From an uncultured Actinomycetes bacterium (lineage in GTDB: Bacteria; Actinomycetota; Actinomycetes; Nanopelagicales; Nanopelagicaceae), in contig CAIMOX010000002.1 in assembly GCA_903843225.1 (NCBI GenBank), positions 62,001-126,000 of the forward strand: 64,000 bases of DNA, written 5' to 3'. The translations under genes were made by a program, and so were the position numbers. The notes under the pieces are model-generated. The model was not told the origin of the DNA and searched no databases. It was given only the letters and a program-made list of their open reading frames with translations. Of this stretch, positions 20,770-29,919 are shown piece after piece. Position 1 is the stretch's first letter. The number at the start of each line of letters is the position of its first letter.

Positions 20770-20814
20770 ATATTTCTCCGCATCTGAATGTGAGGTGCTC
20801 GTAGGAGCCGGAGT

Positions 20815-21846
20815 CTACTTCGTAGGAGAAGAAGATGCAGTAGGGGCCGGTGAGGTGAAGATTGGGCTCTGGTCTGTCAAGGCAATCCAGATCTGACCTG
20901 TTGCGAAGTTGGCGGGGGTGCCATCTTTGGTGGTCCACGTGGTCGCGGCATCAGCGCTGGCTCGGTTCCAAAAGATCGGGAATGCCTGCCCGTCGCGCAT
21001 GAGATAGGCGGTGCCTGAACCAACGGTCTGACTCAAAGGCGTCACCCCTCCAACTTTGTCGTGATAAATCGAAGGTGTGATGGAGACCCTTTGAATGATC
21101 AGGGTTGGAGAGCCAAGTTGAACACTATCGGCTCCTAGATCTGGCGCACCGTTGTATTGCAGGAGCCAACGCTTCTGAGCAGACGACCACTGGGCAAAGT
21201 AATGAGAGGCTGGCCACTTGATCGATACTGAGGTAACTGGAAAACCGTTCTTCGGCGCAGCACCAAACGTCCAGCCGGGATTCTTCGGAAGATCGATAGT
21301 TCGTTTCTCCACTGCAATCGACTTTTCCAGAAGTAGCTTCGGATGAAGAATCATATTCGTGGGTTCATTACGAGTGAGGTCGCGCGAGTAGATTGACGGT
21401 GGTTCGTGATCAGCGCTGAGGTTTTCAAGATTCGCAGCGTCGATCTTTGGAATGAAGAGGCGTTGAGCTCCACTGAAAGCAAAACCCACGTGACCATACT
21501 GAGCGAGAATATCGAGATCACTAATGCGCGCTGATCGAACCGGTCCAACAATCTCTGGCAGCGTCTTTGGGTTTGAGAAGATCGCAGCGAGACGGGTCAG
21601 CCCACCTTCGACTTGCTCGATATAGACGACATCTGCTTTATCAAGATTGATCTGAGGATGCGCAGGTGGTGTGTCATCAATCTTCACCGCAAGGATTGAT
21701 GCGTTGCCACCAGGAAGATTTGTATAAAGGTTTGCGACGGACACATCTGATTTGGAGCTTTTAGCTTTCTCAGATGAGCCACAACCGGTCAAAGCGAGCA
21801 CAGAGGCGAGTGACGCTATGAGAAGGATTTTACGAGGAAACATCAA
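20815..21846 (-). CDS. DUF3048 lipoprotein (YerB-like)
   Basis: Predicted lipoprotein of 343 residues: signal peptide with lipobox LTGC, lipidated cysteine C22, followed by a Ser/Lys-rich linker. The mature part begins with the DUF3048 hallmark AVKIDDTPPAHPQ and includes GPVRSARISDLDI. The family is found on the outer face of Gram-positive membranes; its biochemical role is unknown to me. It ends in a Pro/Ser/Thr-rich tail. It overlaps the upstream LemA-like gene by 4 nt and follows the PI-mannoside genes. Confidence 0.85.
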   Translation of the reverse strand: MMFPRKILLIASLASVLALTGCGSSEKAKSSKSDVSVANLYTNLPGGNASILAVKIDDTPPAHPQINLDKADVVYIEQVEGGLTRLAAIFSNPKTLPEIVGPVRSARISDLDILAQYGHVGFAFSGAQRLFIPKIDAANLENLSADHEPPSIYSRDLTRNEPTNMILHPKLLLEKSIAVEKRTIDLPKNPGWTFGAAPKNGFPVTSVSIKWPASHYFAQWSSAQKRWLLQYNGAPDLGADSVQLGSPTLIIQRVSITPSIYHDKVGGVTPLSQTVGSGTAYLMRDGQAFPIFWNRASADAATTWTTKDGTPANFATGQIWIALTDQSPIFTSPAPTASSSPTK

Positions 21847-22346
21847 AGTTGATCGCTTTCAAAGGAGTAGATAAATGGTAACTTCGCCCGGCCGGCTAAA
21901 CGAAATACTTTAAAGATCAATTTAGAACGAACGTGTGCAACCGATGAGACCGCTTCAAGGTGAATTGCGATCGCAAAACGAATCTTCTCGGTGATATCCA
22001 CTAAACGATCTACCAGCGCCACTTTGATATCTATATCTCCGGAAGCGGCCGCCTCGCGCAATACTTTGAGAGATTCTGAGAGCAATGATTCCGCCTCACT
22101 TCGATCGCCGATCGGTGCCTCTCGACTCTCATAGGCTGCCCCCGTCAAAATGAGATCAAGTGCTGGGTCAAGATCACTCTGATGAGCGATCTCTAGTGCC
22201 AGAGCTGCGCGACGTTGCAAGAGCGCGTCGAGATGCTCCCACGAAGTCTCGACGCGGTGATGGAGTCGATCTAATCGCGATGCAGAGAAAGAGAGGTACC
22301 ACGCAAAGATCACGATCATCAATACAACAATAAGATATTTACTCAC
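21843..22346 (-). CDS. small membrane-anchored LemA-like protein
   Basis: From the GTG at 22346, which overlaps the pimA stop, the product has 167 residues. It has one N-terminal membrane helix (VSKYLIVVLMIVIFAWYLSF) followed by a helical region SRLDRLHHRVETSWEHLDAL that resembles the core of LemA proteins, which have N-R-L-x(n)-V-x-x-A-W-x-x-I-D. I infer a distant LemA relationship. The function is unknown. A longer start at 22409 would lie deep inside pimA. Confidence 0.7.
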   Translation of the reverse strand: MSKYLIVVLMIVIFAWYLSFSASRLDRLHHRVETSWEHLDALLQRRAALALEIAHQSDLDPALDLILTGAAYESREAPIGDRSEAESLLSESLKVLREAAASGDIDIKVALVDRLVDITEKIRFAIAIHLEAVSSVAHVRSKLIFKVFRLAGRAKLPFIYSFESDQL

Positions 22347-23517
22347 TCGATCTAAACCTCTTCCATGGTCGATTCTCTGAAGCGAGAGTAACCCCATCGC
22401 CAGAAGCAAGAGCTAATTCATAGACATCCGATATCTCTGATGCTACATTCGCCCAGTCATATCGCATCGCACCGGCTTGAATCTCTGAAGATTGCGATGA
22501 AGATATTTTTCGCTCTTTGATCGCTGCAATCACTTCGGTAGCAAGTGACTCTGGATCTTCTGACGTGAAGAGTCTTCCGTGCTCACCATTTTTCAGAACT
22601 TCTTTAAAGGCCGAGATATCACTCGCAACAATCGATGCACCTGCCGCCATCGCTTCGATGAGGATGATTCCGAAGGATTCTCCACCAGTATTTGGGGCGA
22701 CATAGGCTGCAACAGAGTGAAGAAAATCAGCCTTATCTTCTTCCGATAGCTGACCTAAAAACTTCACTCGATGGCGTAACGCCGATGGAATATTCTTCAT
22801 AATCTGGGTGGAATCCCCCGGGCCTGCCACAAATATCTCTGCACTCGGTAACTTAGCGAGGATCGCGGGAAGAGCCTTAAGGAGTTGCTCCAGTCCTTTG
22901 CGTGGCTCCTCAAATCTCCCAAGAAAGCCGATCGAGGACTCGCCTGCCCACTCCAGTCGAGCCTTTGCATCACGATATTTAGATGTTTCAACCCCATTAG
23001 GAATCACCACTGCATCCGTTTCGAAATGATCCCGAAGTGTGGATCTAGCCATTTCAGAGACCGCGATGCGGGCGGTGAGTTTCTCAATAATTGGTTCAAG
23101 GATTGGCCCGACTGCCACAAGTGAGCGTTGTTTCTCGGAGGCAGTGTGGAAGGTCGCAACCATTGGACCCTGTGCCGACCAACATGCGATTAACGAGAGC
23201 GAGGGCACCTCGGGTTGATGAAGGTGCAGCAAATCGAAATTATTATTCGTAATCCACTGCCGTACTCGTGAAGTTGCGACCGGTCCGAAGGCAACACGTG
23301 CTACCGCGCCATTAAATGGCACCGCAAGCGGGCGACCAGCAGAGACTACGTAAGGTTCAAGTACTGCAGATTCATCACTTACCGGAGCGATTACTGAAAC
23401 TTTATGGCCGCGTGAAATGAAGTGTTCAGCGAGCTCCTTAATATGAATTTGTACCCCACCCGGTGTATCCCAACCGTAGGGACAGACCATGCCAATATTT
23501 GATCGAGTAAGAGTCAC
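22339..23517 (-). CDS. pimA: phosphatidylinositol alpha-mannosyltransferase PimA-like
   Basis: GT4 glycosyltransferase that adds the first mannose from GDP-mannose to phosphatidylinositol on the inner membrane face. The GTG at 23517 overlaps the acyltransferase stop (GTGA) and gives 392 residues starting just before IGMVCPYGWDTPGGVQ, the family N-terminus. The donor-site block SFGIILIEAMAAGASIVASD is present. Its position after patA and pgsA agrees with PIM synthesis; another GDP-mannose-dependent GT4 activity cannot be ruled out. Confidence 0.9.
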   Translation of the reverse strand: MTLTRSNIGMVCPYGWDTPGGVQIHIKELAEHFISRGHKVSVIAPVSDESAVLEPYVVSAGRPLAVPFNGAVARVAFGPVATSRVRQWITNNNFDLLHLHQPEVPSLSLIACWSAQGPMVATFHTASEKQRSLVAVGPILEPIIEKLTARIAVSEMARSTLRDHFETDAVVIPNGVETSKYRDAKARLEWAGESSIGFLGRFEEPRKGLEQLLKALPAILAKLPSAEIFVAGPGDSTQIMKNIPSALRHRVKFLGQLSEEDKADFLHSVAAYVAPNTGGESFGIILIEAMAAGASIVASDISAFKEVLKNGEHGRLFTSEDPESLATEVIAAIKERKISSSQSSEIQAGAMRYDWANVASEISDVYELALASGDGVTLASENRPWKRFRSSE

Positions 23518-24404
23518 GAGGCACGCTCGGTGAAATCGCCGTCGATCCAAATACGTTGCAACATATGCCAATCTTCTGTGTGCGCAGTGATCAGTCGGCC
23601 AAATCTATCGGCGCATATCTGAGTCATTGCAGAAACCTTATCGCTTTGATCTCCGATTGTCGGGATGGCAATTTCCTCTTCAAAGATGATTCGAATCCCG
23701 CGCTCTTCATATTTCACAAAGGCTGTGATGAGTGGTGCTCCGGTTTTTATCGAGAGCAGCGCAGGTCCGGCAGGGAAACGTGATGGGCCGCCCATGAACT
23801 CCACTTCAACTCCACCGCGAGAGAGATCTCGATCGGCGACAAGTGCAATCAGACGATTGGATCGGAGCCTTTGGGACAAGATCCCCATGGACCTGGCGCT
23901 CGCATCCAAGACTTCCATGCCAATCGATTCACGATAGGCCAAAAATTTACGGAAGAGTTTCTCGGGTTTGAGGTGTTCGGCAACTGTGACAAGCGGAGCG
24001 CCGCTTGCGCAGAAATATGCGCCCGCATGGTCCCAGTTCCCGGCATGCGGGAGCGCAACAATTAGGCCGCGGCCTTGAGCCAATGGATCTCGTAAGAGAT
24101 GTTCGTTTTCTACGATGACATTACTCATCGTCTCTTGCGCGCTCCACGATGGAAGCCTGAAGGTGTCGCACCAGTACCGAAGATACGATCGCAATCCTTG
24201 GTGAACAAGTGACTCAAGTTCCATTGCGTCGAGCTCTGGACGAACGCGAGCGAAATTTGAACGCATCCGTTTCACCGGGCCACTATTCCTTTTATGCAAG
24301 CGATCAGCGATCCAGGCAAAGGTTCCGTAACTCACGCGAGCGGGTAGCCACTTGGTGATCTTCCATGCGCTGGCGTAGGCCCAATATGCGAGAAGTTCGC
24401 TCAC
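23514..24404 (-). CDS. phosphatidylinositol mannoside acyltransferase PatA-like
   Basis: Acyltransferase of the HtrB/LpxL superfamily, 296 residues, expected to acylate the mannose of PIM1 or PIM2 at the membrane. The catalytic H-x(4)-D type motif is visible in ALPHAGNWDHAGAY, followed by VADRDLSRGGVEVEFMG. It overlaps pgsA and pimA by 4 nt on each side, forming a pgsA-patA-pimA operon like that of mycobacteria. Confidence 0.9.
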   Translation of the reverse strand: MSELLAYWAYASAWKITKWLPARVSYGTFAWIADRLHKRNSGPVKRMRSNFARVRPELDAMELESLVHQGLRSYLRYWCDTFRLPSWSAQETMSNVIVENEHLLRDPLAQGRGLIVALPHAGNWDHAGAYFCASGAPLVTVAEHLKPEKLFRKFLAYRESIGMEVLDASARSMGILSQRLRSNRLIALVADRDLSRGGVEVEFMGGPSRFPAGPALLSIKTGAPLITAFVKYEERGIRIIFEEEIAIPTIGDQSDKVSAMTQICADRFGRLITAHTEDWHMLQRIWIDGDFTERAS

Positions 24405-24994
24405 TTCGATCCTTTATAAACGATCAATAATCTCTGCAGCACAGTAATGAGACAGAGCACAAGTAGTGCCCAGATACCAACGGTGAATATGTATGGAACG
24501 CCGAGCCCATGAAGTCCTGCAATAACCAAAATAATAATGAGACGTTCACTTCGCTCTGCCACACCGCCGGTGCATTCAATATCGAGAGCTTCGGCACGTG
24601 CCTTGATGTAACTAATCATGAAGCTCGAAAGCAGAATTCCAAGCAGGATGGGGAGATTGCGATCATGAGACTTTGCGAACCAGTAAGCCATGGCGCCAAA
24701 GATTGATGCATCTGCGATGCGATCCAGGGTTGAATCGAGTACCGCACCCCAGCGAGAAGATGTTCCAGCAAGCCTTGCCATCGCGCCGTCAAAGAGATCG
24801 AAGAGAACGAAGAAAGTAACGGCGAGAGTCCCAGCGAAGAAGTGACTAGAACCGTAGAAAAGGGCTGCGCAGAGGCTAGAACCAATTCCGCCCACTGCAC
24901 TTACCCAGTTCGGTGTGATGCCAGCCCGGAGCAACCCGCGACATAGTGGCGTGATTATGCGGGTGACAGGCGCCTTAATTGAACTCAGAAGCAT
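24401..24994 (-). CDS. pgsA: phosphatidylinositol phosphate synthase (CDP-alcohol phosphatidyltransferase)
   Basis: Membrane enzyme that joins CDP-diacylglycerol to inositol phosphate. The 197-residue protein has several membrane helices and the CDP-alcohol signature DGAMARLAGTSSRWGAVLD followed by STLDRIAD, with the four metal-binding aspartates in the standard D-G-x2-A-R-x8-G-x3-D-x3-D spacing. It is the first gene of the PIM operon. Its ATG is only 25 nt from the divergent start at 25020. Confidence 0.93.
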   Translation of the reverse strand: MLLSSIKAPVTRIITPLCRGLLRAGITPNWVSAVGGIGSSLCAALFYGSSHFFAGTLAVTFFVLFDLFDGAMARLAGTSSRWGAVLDSTLDRIADASIFGAMAYWFAKSHDRNLPILLGILLSSFMISYIKARAEALDIECTGGVAERSERLIIILVIAGLHGLGVPYIFTVGIWALLVLCLITVLQRLLIVYKGSK

Positions 24995-25019
24995 TGATCA
25001 CATCGTAGAGTTCACGACT
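24995..25019. promoter_or_regulatory. bidirectional promoter with shared TA, pgsA / EF-G-like gene
   Basis: The 25 nt between two divergent ATG codons hold a minus-strand TACGAT (25007-25002, 7 nt before the pgsA ATG) and a plus-strand TAGAGT (25006-25011, 8 nt before the ATG at 25020). Both hexamers use the same T25006-A25007 dinucleotide. Both mRNAs are predicted to be leaderless, since no space remains for a leader. Confidence 0.6.
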
Positions 25020-25601
25020 ATGAGCGACCTAATCTCACACGACATACGCATTCACCTCGTTGGCCGTGGAGCGACCGAACTGGCTATCGCGCTCGGAATA
25101 ACAGGCGTAGAGCTCGAATCTGCCGATGTGGCGATCTTTCTCGTGAGCGCCACGGATGGAATAGTCCGCGCCGACACCGACAAATGGCTCACCGCGCGTG
25201 AAATGTATATCCCCTCGATTGTCGTCATCACTGATCTCTCCGCCGAGAATGAGACCGACTTTGAAGACATGAGCGCGATCGCCGGCAAGATTCTTGATCC
25301 GGTCGTTACACCGTACCTCGTGCTCCATAGTGATGATGGTTCACCGGTCGCCCTCATTGATCTCGCCACTCAGGAGATCCACGATTACAGCAGTGGAGTG
25401 GTCGAGGTTCGCGGTAGTGATCCTGAGCATCAGGCTGTGATCTCAGAATTTAGAGATGAGTATCTCGAGCAGGTAGAAGGTGCGGGCGAAGCAGCATTTG
25501 AAAATGGATTACTCTTCCCTGCTATCCCCTGGCTTGAAGGCAAATCGCTTGGTGTTGCAGAAATTTCTCGTTACTTAAATCTCGTTCCAGCCTCGCGCTA
25601 G
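25020..25601 (+). CDS. degenerate, standalone EF-G-type GTPase domain protein
   Basis: The start MSDLISHDIRIH at 25020 is preferred over 24915, which lies inside pgsA. The 193-residue product resembles the second half of the EF-G G domain: ADVAIFLVSATDGIVRADT matches the A-x-x-V-x-D-A-x-x-G-V stretch after G3, YIPSIVVITDL sits where the NKxD (G4) motif should be, a G'-like insert follows (VALIDLATQEI, then a helix EFRDEYLEQVEGAGEA), and LFPAIPWLEGKSLGVAEISRYL ends like the G5/effector end of the domain. The P-loop, switch I and DxPGH motifs are absent, so GTP binding is unlikely. Function unknown. Its 3' end overlaps the convergent HIT gene by 27 nt. Confidence 0.75.
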   Translation: MSDLISHDIRIHLVGRGATELAIALGITGVELESADVAIFLVSATDGIVRADTDKWLTAREMYIPSIVVITDLSAENETDFEDMSAIAGKILDPVVTPYLVLHSDDGSPVALIDLATQEIHDYSSGVVEVRGSDPEHQAVISEFRDEYLEQVEGAGEAAFENGLLFPAIPWLEGKSLGVAEISRYLNLVPASR

Positions 25602-26126
25602 GTCAGCACGCGACTGCGACAGTAACCGCGGTAGAACTTTCGTCTGACCAATAATCGGCATGAAGTTGGCGTCCCCTGCCCAGCGTGGAACGACATGCTG
25701 ATGAATATGGTCAGCAACTCCAGCACCAGCAACTGCTCCTTGGTTCATGCCGAGATTAAATCCCTTTGCCCCTGAAACTTTTCGGAGCACCTTCATTGAT
25801 TGTGCAGTCAACGCAAAAATCTCATTTCGTTCTTCTTCAGTGAGATCAGTGAGATCCGGAACGTGCCGATACGAACAAATGAGGAGGTGACCTGCGTTGT
25901 AAGGATAGAGATTCATCACCACATATGCGTGAACTCCGCGATGGACGATCAAACCCTCGTCATCACTCAGGGTTGGGACGCGACAGAACGGACACGGGAC
26001 ATCATTATCTGCCAAGGGGCGATTCTCGCCCGAGAGGTAATCCATGCGATGAGGTGCCCACAACCGCGACCACGAGTCCGGCATACCGGCACCACCAGTC
26101 ACTGAGCCTGCGCTGCCTTCACTCAC
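25575..26126 (-). CDS. HIT-family hydrolase
   Basis: Nucleotide hydrolase or transferase of the histidine triad superfamily, 183 residues. The catalytic triad is HIHQHVVPRW, and an N-terminal CPFCR is a probable zinc motif, as in the Ap4A phosphorylase-like branch. The start is a GTG one base after the thrS stop. It lies between thrS and pgsA as in mycobacteria, suggesting a conserved operon, though the substrate is unknown. Confidence 0.9.
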   Translation of the reverse strand: MSEGSAGSVTGGAGMPDSWSRLWAPHRMDYLSGENRPLADNDVPCPFCRVPTLSDDEGLIVHRGVHAYVVMNLYPYNAGHLLICSYRHVPDLTDLTEEERNEIFALTAQSMKVLRKVSGAKGFNLGMNQGAVAGAGVADHIHQHVVPRWAGDANFMPIIGQTKVLPRLLSQSRADLARGWNEI

Positions 26127-26127
26127 C

Positions 26128-28119
26128 TTAAACCTGGGTTCGCTCGGAGACGACCTTCACAATTTCAGCGATCGCTTCATCAATGGGAATCCCGTTCCGT
26201 TGATCACCGTTGCGATATCGGAAGGAGACTGATCCAGCGCTCTGGTCTTCTTCGCCTGCGATCATCATGAATGGAATCTTCTCCATCTGCGCATTGCGGA
26301 TCTTCTTCTGCATGCGGTCATCTGAGGTATCAATATCGATACGAATTCCCGCCTTGCGCATCTTCGCACTCACCTCTTGTAGATAAGGCAAGAATGCATC
26401 AGCGACTGGAATAGCGCGCACCTGAACTGGTGCAAGCCACGGAGGAAATGCGCCGGCGTAATGCTCTGTCAGTACGCCAAAGAAGCGTTCGATGGATCCA
26501 AAGAGAGCACGATGGATCATCACCGGTTGTTGACGAGTGCCATCACTTGCTTGGTATTCAAGGTCAAAACGTTGTGGCAACTGGAAATCAACTTGGATCG
26601 TCGACATCTGCCAGGTCCGACCAATGGCATCTTTTGCTTGTACCGAAATCTTTGGACCGTAGAAAGCTGCGCCTTCTGGATCATCGACGAGCACAAGGTT
26701 GCGCTTCTCTGCCACAACGCGAAGCGCATTTGTAGCCGCCTCCCAATCTTCATCAGAGCCAACCGACTTTGCCGGATTGCGAGTAGAGAGCTCGAGATAG
26801 AAATCTTCAAGTCCATAATCACGGAGCAGATTGAGCACAAAGGTGAGAAGTGAATCGAGCTCATCTTGCATCTGATCTTTTGTGCAGTAGATATGCGCAT
26901 CATCTTGCGTGAAGCCACGAGCGCGAGTGATTCCGTGAATCACACCAGATTTCTCGTATCGGTAAACAGTTCCGAATTCAAAGAGTCGAAGTGGAAGTTC
27001 GCGATAGGAACGTGCTGATGATTTGTAGATTAGGTTATGGAATGGGCAGTTCATCGGCTTCATGTAGTACTTCTGGCCGGCCTTCTTTACTGTGCCGTCG
27101 GCGTGGTACTCCTCATCCATGACCATGGGTGGGTACATGCCTTCTGAGTACCAATCCAAGTGGCCAGATGTCTCGAAGAGCGCCGCTTTTGTGAGGTGCG
27201 GTGAATAGACGATCTGATAATTCTCTTCTTCATGGCGTGCGCGTGAATAATCTTCCATCGCGCGGCGAATGATTCCGCCCTTGGGATGAAAGACCGCAAG
27301 ACCGCTGCCAATCTCTTCTGGAAATGAAAAGAGATCGAGCTCTGCGCCAAGACGTCGGTGATCTCGCTTCTCTGCCTCTGCAAGGAGGTGAAGGTGGGCA
27401 TCGAGCGCTTCTTGAGAAGGCCATGCAGTGCCGTAGATGCGCTGCAGCATAGGATTCTTCTCGGATCCGCGCCAATAGGCACCCGCTGATCTCATCAACT
27501 TAAATGCAGGAATATGTTTTGTTGAAGGTAGGTGCGGGCCACGACATAAGTCAGACCAGACAGGTTCGCCATCTCGGCCGAGATTGTCGTAGATCGTAAG
27601 TTCTGCGCCACCAACTTCGACACTTGATTCATCATCGTGGCCAGACTTCAAGCCGATGAGTTCACATTTATATGGCTCATCTTTGAGCTCAATCAGTGCT
27701 TCAGCTTCAGTTGTGATGCGGCGACGGAAACGTTGCCCCGCCTTCACGATCTTACGCATCGCCGATTCAAGCTTCTCAAGATCATCTGGAGTGAAGGGCT
27801 TGAGCGGATCAAAGTCGTAATAGAAGCCATCGGTGATCGGAGGCCCAATGCCAAGTTTGGTCTCTGGGAAGACTTCTTGAACCGCTTGGGCTAGAACGTG
27901 TGCGGTTGAGTGACGAAGTACGGCGAGGCCATCCGGAGATTCAATCGTGATCGATTCAACGATGTCGCCCTCGGCTAACTCCGTCCAAAGATCGCGAATA
28001 GTTCCGTTGACCCGTGCGACAACAACTGAACTCTGATCTGCAAAGAGATGGGTCGGACGCTGATCAGCTAAGATCTCTTGAACAGCACCATTCACGGTGA
28101 CTTTGATGGTTGCGCTCAT
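26128..28119 (-). CDS. thrS: threonine--tRNA ligase
   Basis: Charges tRNA-Thr. The 663 residues comprise an N-terminal TGS domain, the editing domain with [11 protein letters not shown], a class II core with the zinc-ligand cysteine in [10 protein letters not shown] and the histidine in [11 protein letters not shown], and the C-terminal anticodon-binding domain. A TAACCT hexamer 6 nt before the ATG suggests its own leaderless promoter in the 12 nt after pabC. Confidence 0.98.
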   Translation of the reverse strand: MSATIKVTVNGAVQEILADQRPTHLFADQSSVVVARVNGTIRDLWTELAEGDIVESITIESPDGLAVLRHSTAHVLAQAVQEVFPETKLGIGPPITDGFYYDFDPLKPFTPDDLEKLESAMRKIVKAGQRFRRRITTEAEALIELKDEPYKCELIGLKSGHDDESSVEVGGAELTIYDNLGRDGEPVWSDLCRGPHLPSTKHIPAFKLMRSAGAYWRGSEKNPMLQRIYGTAWPSQEALDAHLHLLAEAEKRDHRRLGAELDLFSFPEEIGSGLAVFHPKGGIIRRAMEDYSRARHEEENYQIVYSPHLTKAALFETSGHLDWYSEGMYPPMVMDEEYHADGTVKKAGQKYYMKPMNCPFHNLIYKSSARSYRELPLRLFEFGTVYRYEKSGVIHGITRARGFTQDDAHIYCTKDQMQDELDSLLTFVLNLLRDYGLEDFYLELSTRNPAKSVGSDEDWEAATNALRVVAEKRNLVLVDDPEGAAFYGPKISVQAKDAIGRTWQMSTIQVDFQLPQRFDLEYQASDGTRQQPVMIHRALFGSIERFFGVLTEHYAGAFPPWLAPVQVRAIPVADAFLPYLQEVSAKMRKAGIRIDIDTSDDRMQKKIRNAQMEKIPFMMIAGEEDQSAGSVSFRYRNGDQRNGIPIDEAIAEIVKVVSERTQV

Positions 28120-28131
28120 GTGCGCAGGTTA
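28120..28131 (-). promoter_or_regulatory. -10 element for thrS, leaderless start
   Basis: TAACCT at 28131-28126 on the minus strand, 6 nt, then the thrS ATG at 28119. The whole intergenic space to pabC is filled by this element. Confidence 0.55.
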
Positions 28132-28911
28132 TCAAGAATTAGCGAGCGTTTGGCTTCGATCAAGATACGACTGACGCATCGTTTTTACCGCCTCTGATTC
28201 GCGATAGGAAAGTCGCTCCTCCCCCGTATCCAAAGTGCTAATCAGCTGGAGCTCCCGAATGCTTGAGAGCAGGTAGAGCCCACTCGCCGATTTCACATCG
28301 TCGATCAAGAGCCGCGCTTCCTCGATCTGCGAGAACCACTCCAGGAGAATGCCTCGCACAATGCCTGGCAATATTCCAGAAGCCATCCGAGGGGTCAGAA
28401 GTTTGCCATCGATCTCTACCAAGATATTTGCCAGGCCGGTTTCGACGACTTCACCGGTCTCGTTGAGATAGAGCAGATCATCATGGCCGGATTGCGCAGC
28501 ATCTCGGAGTCCAAAGGCAGCGACGGTATATGAAAGCGTCTTGTGCTGAGAGATGAAATCCGATGCGTAGCGTCGGTGCGGAGAGATCCCCAAGGAAAAT
28601 TCTTTTGCATCATCGATAACCAGTTCTTCATGACTAATAAGAAACTCGCCATGTGAAAAATAAGTAAGTCGTAAGCGACCCATATTCCAGCCACTTGACC
28701 CTGCCACCTCTCTCACCTTTGACGAGATCAGATTTAAATCTGGGACAGAAAAAAGTAAAGCCATTGCAGATCGAGATAAACGAGCGAGATGTCTATCTAA
28801 GAAATACGGAATTCCTTTGACTGTCTTGAGAGTTTCAAAGAGGCCATCGCCACGAAGCCACGGATGGCCCAGCGCCGGTAGTCCAGGACCTGCCGACCAG
28901 TATTCGCTCAT
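28132..28911 (-). CDS. pabC: class IV aminotransferase, probable aminodeoxychorismate lyase
   Basis: PLP-dependent fold-type IV enzyme of 259 residues. The N-terminal HPWLRGDGLFETLKTVKG is characteristic, the likely PLP lysine is in QHKTLSYTV, and NETGEVVETGLANIL and ASGILPGIVRG are cofactor-phosphate motifs. Because it overlaps pabB by 4 nt, aminodeoxychorismate lyase, giving p-aminobenzoate for folate, is the best call; a branched-chain or D-amino acid transaminase is the alternative. Confidence 0.85.
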   Translation of the reverse strand: MSEYWSAGPGLPALGHPWLRGDGLFETLKTVKGIPYFLDRHLARLSRSAMALLFSVPDLNLISSKVREVAGSSGWNMGRLRLTYFSHGEFLISHEELVIDDAKEFSLGISPHRRYASDFISQHKTLSYTVAAFGLRDAAQSGHDDLLYLNETGEVVETGLANILVEIDGKLLTPRMASGILPGIVRGILLEWFSQIEEARLLIDDVKSASGLYLLSSIRELQLISTLDTGEERLSYRESEAVKTMRQSYLDRSQTLANS

Positions 28912-29906
28912 TGATCAAACCTACCGCCGGCTATCTTCAAAAGCCGTGATGCTTTCAAGACAGTCTCATCCCATTCTGCCTTTGCATCGCTGCTCCACGT
29001 AATTCCTGCACCACTTCCAAAGTGGAGGCGATCTTCATCTTGCCAAAATGTTCGAATCGCAACCGCGAGAACCGCTTGCTCGCCATGTACCCAGCCAATC
29101 AGGCCGCAATATGGGCCGCGCTTCGATTCATTTGCCGCGATCAACGAAGTCGCGGAAGATTTCGGTGCGCCAGAGATTGATCCGGCAGGAAGAAGTTGAA
29201 CAGCGATCTCACGCCAGCCCACATCTGCTCGAAGATCTCCCACCACGTCAGAGACCAAATGAAATAGTCCGGGATGTGGTTCAACTGCAAGAAGTCGTGG
29301 TGTGCTTACTGATCCAGTTTCACATAACGAACTCAGGTCATTGCGCATGAGATCAACGATCATGATGTTCTCGGAGCGATCCTTCTCGGGAAATTTCTCG
29401 GTCGCTGATGTGCCCTTTACTGGCGATGTCTTTACACGTCGCTTTCCTTCGCCATCAGTCATCTCGAAAAATAACTCCGGTGAGGCGCTTGCGATCTCTA
29501 CACCGGGGATCCGAAGGTAGGAACTATAAGGAGCGGGATTACTCGCTAATAAGTTTGCGAAAAGACCTTCAAGGCTCTCAAGATTTTTCCGTGAGTAGAT
29601 TCGACAGGCATTTGCTTGATAAATATCGCCATCGGCAATTGCCAATCGAATACGTTCTACATAATCGATGTAGCCCTGCTTCGAGAAGGTACTCTCCCAT
29701 TGATCATCAGAGGCAGGCCACGAATTGTTCGCATTAAAGGGTTCGTCAGCAACATCCCCAAATTTCGCGCAGTGCCACTCACCTTCATAGCTCACTGAGA
29801 CTGCCCAGAATCCACCGTCGCCGAGCGATGCGGGATCGGAAGAGAGCGCGAGAAGATTGGTCGCTGATTTACCTTCCATCCAGAAGCGTGCGTCAGTGGC
29901 TCTCAC
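28908..29906 (-). CDS. pabB: aminodeoxychorismate synthase component I (PabB-like)
   Basis: Chorismate-using enzyme of 332 residues, shorter than the usual 420-500 because most of the N-terminal domain is missing. The catalytic chorismate-binding block is intact: SPVKGTSATEKFPEKDRSEN, MIVDLMRNDLS and GSISGAPKSSA. The S-P-V-K-G-T motif with lysine favours aminodeoxychorismate synthase over anthranilate synthase. No glutaminase (PabA) is nearby. The start is GTG with TAGCGT 7 nt upstream. Confidence 0.88.
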   Translation of the reverse strand: MRATDARFWMEGKSATNLLALSSDPASLGDGGFWAVSVSYEGEWHCAKFGDVADEPFNANNSWPASDDQWESTFSKQGYIDYVERIRLAIADGDIYQANACRIYSRKNLESLEGLFANLLASNPAPYSSYLRIPGVEIASASPELFFEMTDGEGKRRVKTSPVKGTSATEKFPEKDRSENIMIVDLMRNDLSSLCETGSVSTPRLLAVEPHPGLFHLVSDVVGDLRADVGWREIAVQLLPAGSISGAPKSSATSLIAANESKRGPYCGLIGWVHGEQAVLAVAIRTFWQDEDRLHFGSGAGITWSSDAKAEWDETVLKASRLLKIAGGRFDQ

Positions 29907-29919
29907 GGATATAACGCTA
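29907..29919 (-). promoter_or_regulatory. -10 element for pabB-pabC, leaderless start
   Basis: TAGCGT at 29919-29914 on the minus strand, 7 nt, then the GTG at 29906. Confidence 0.55.
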
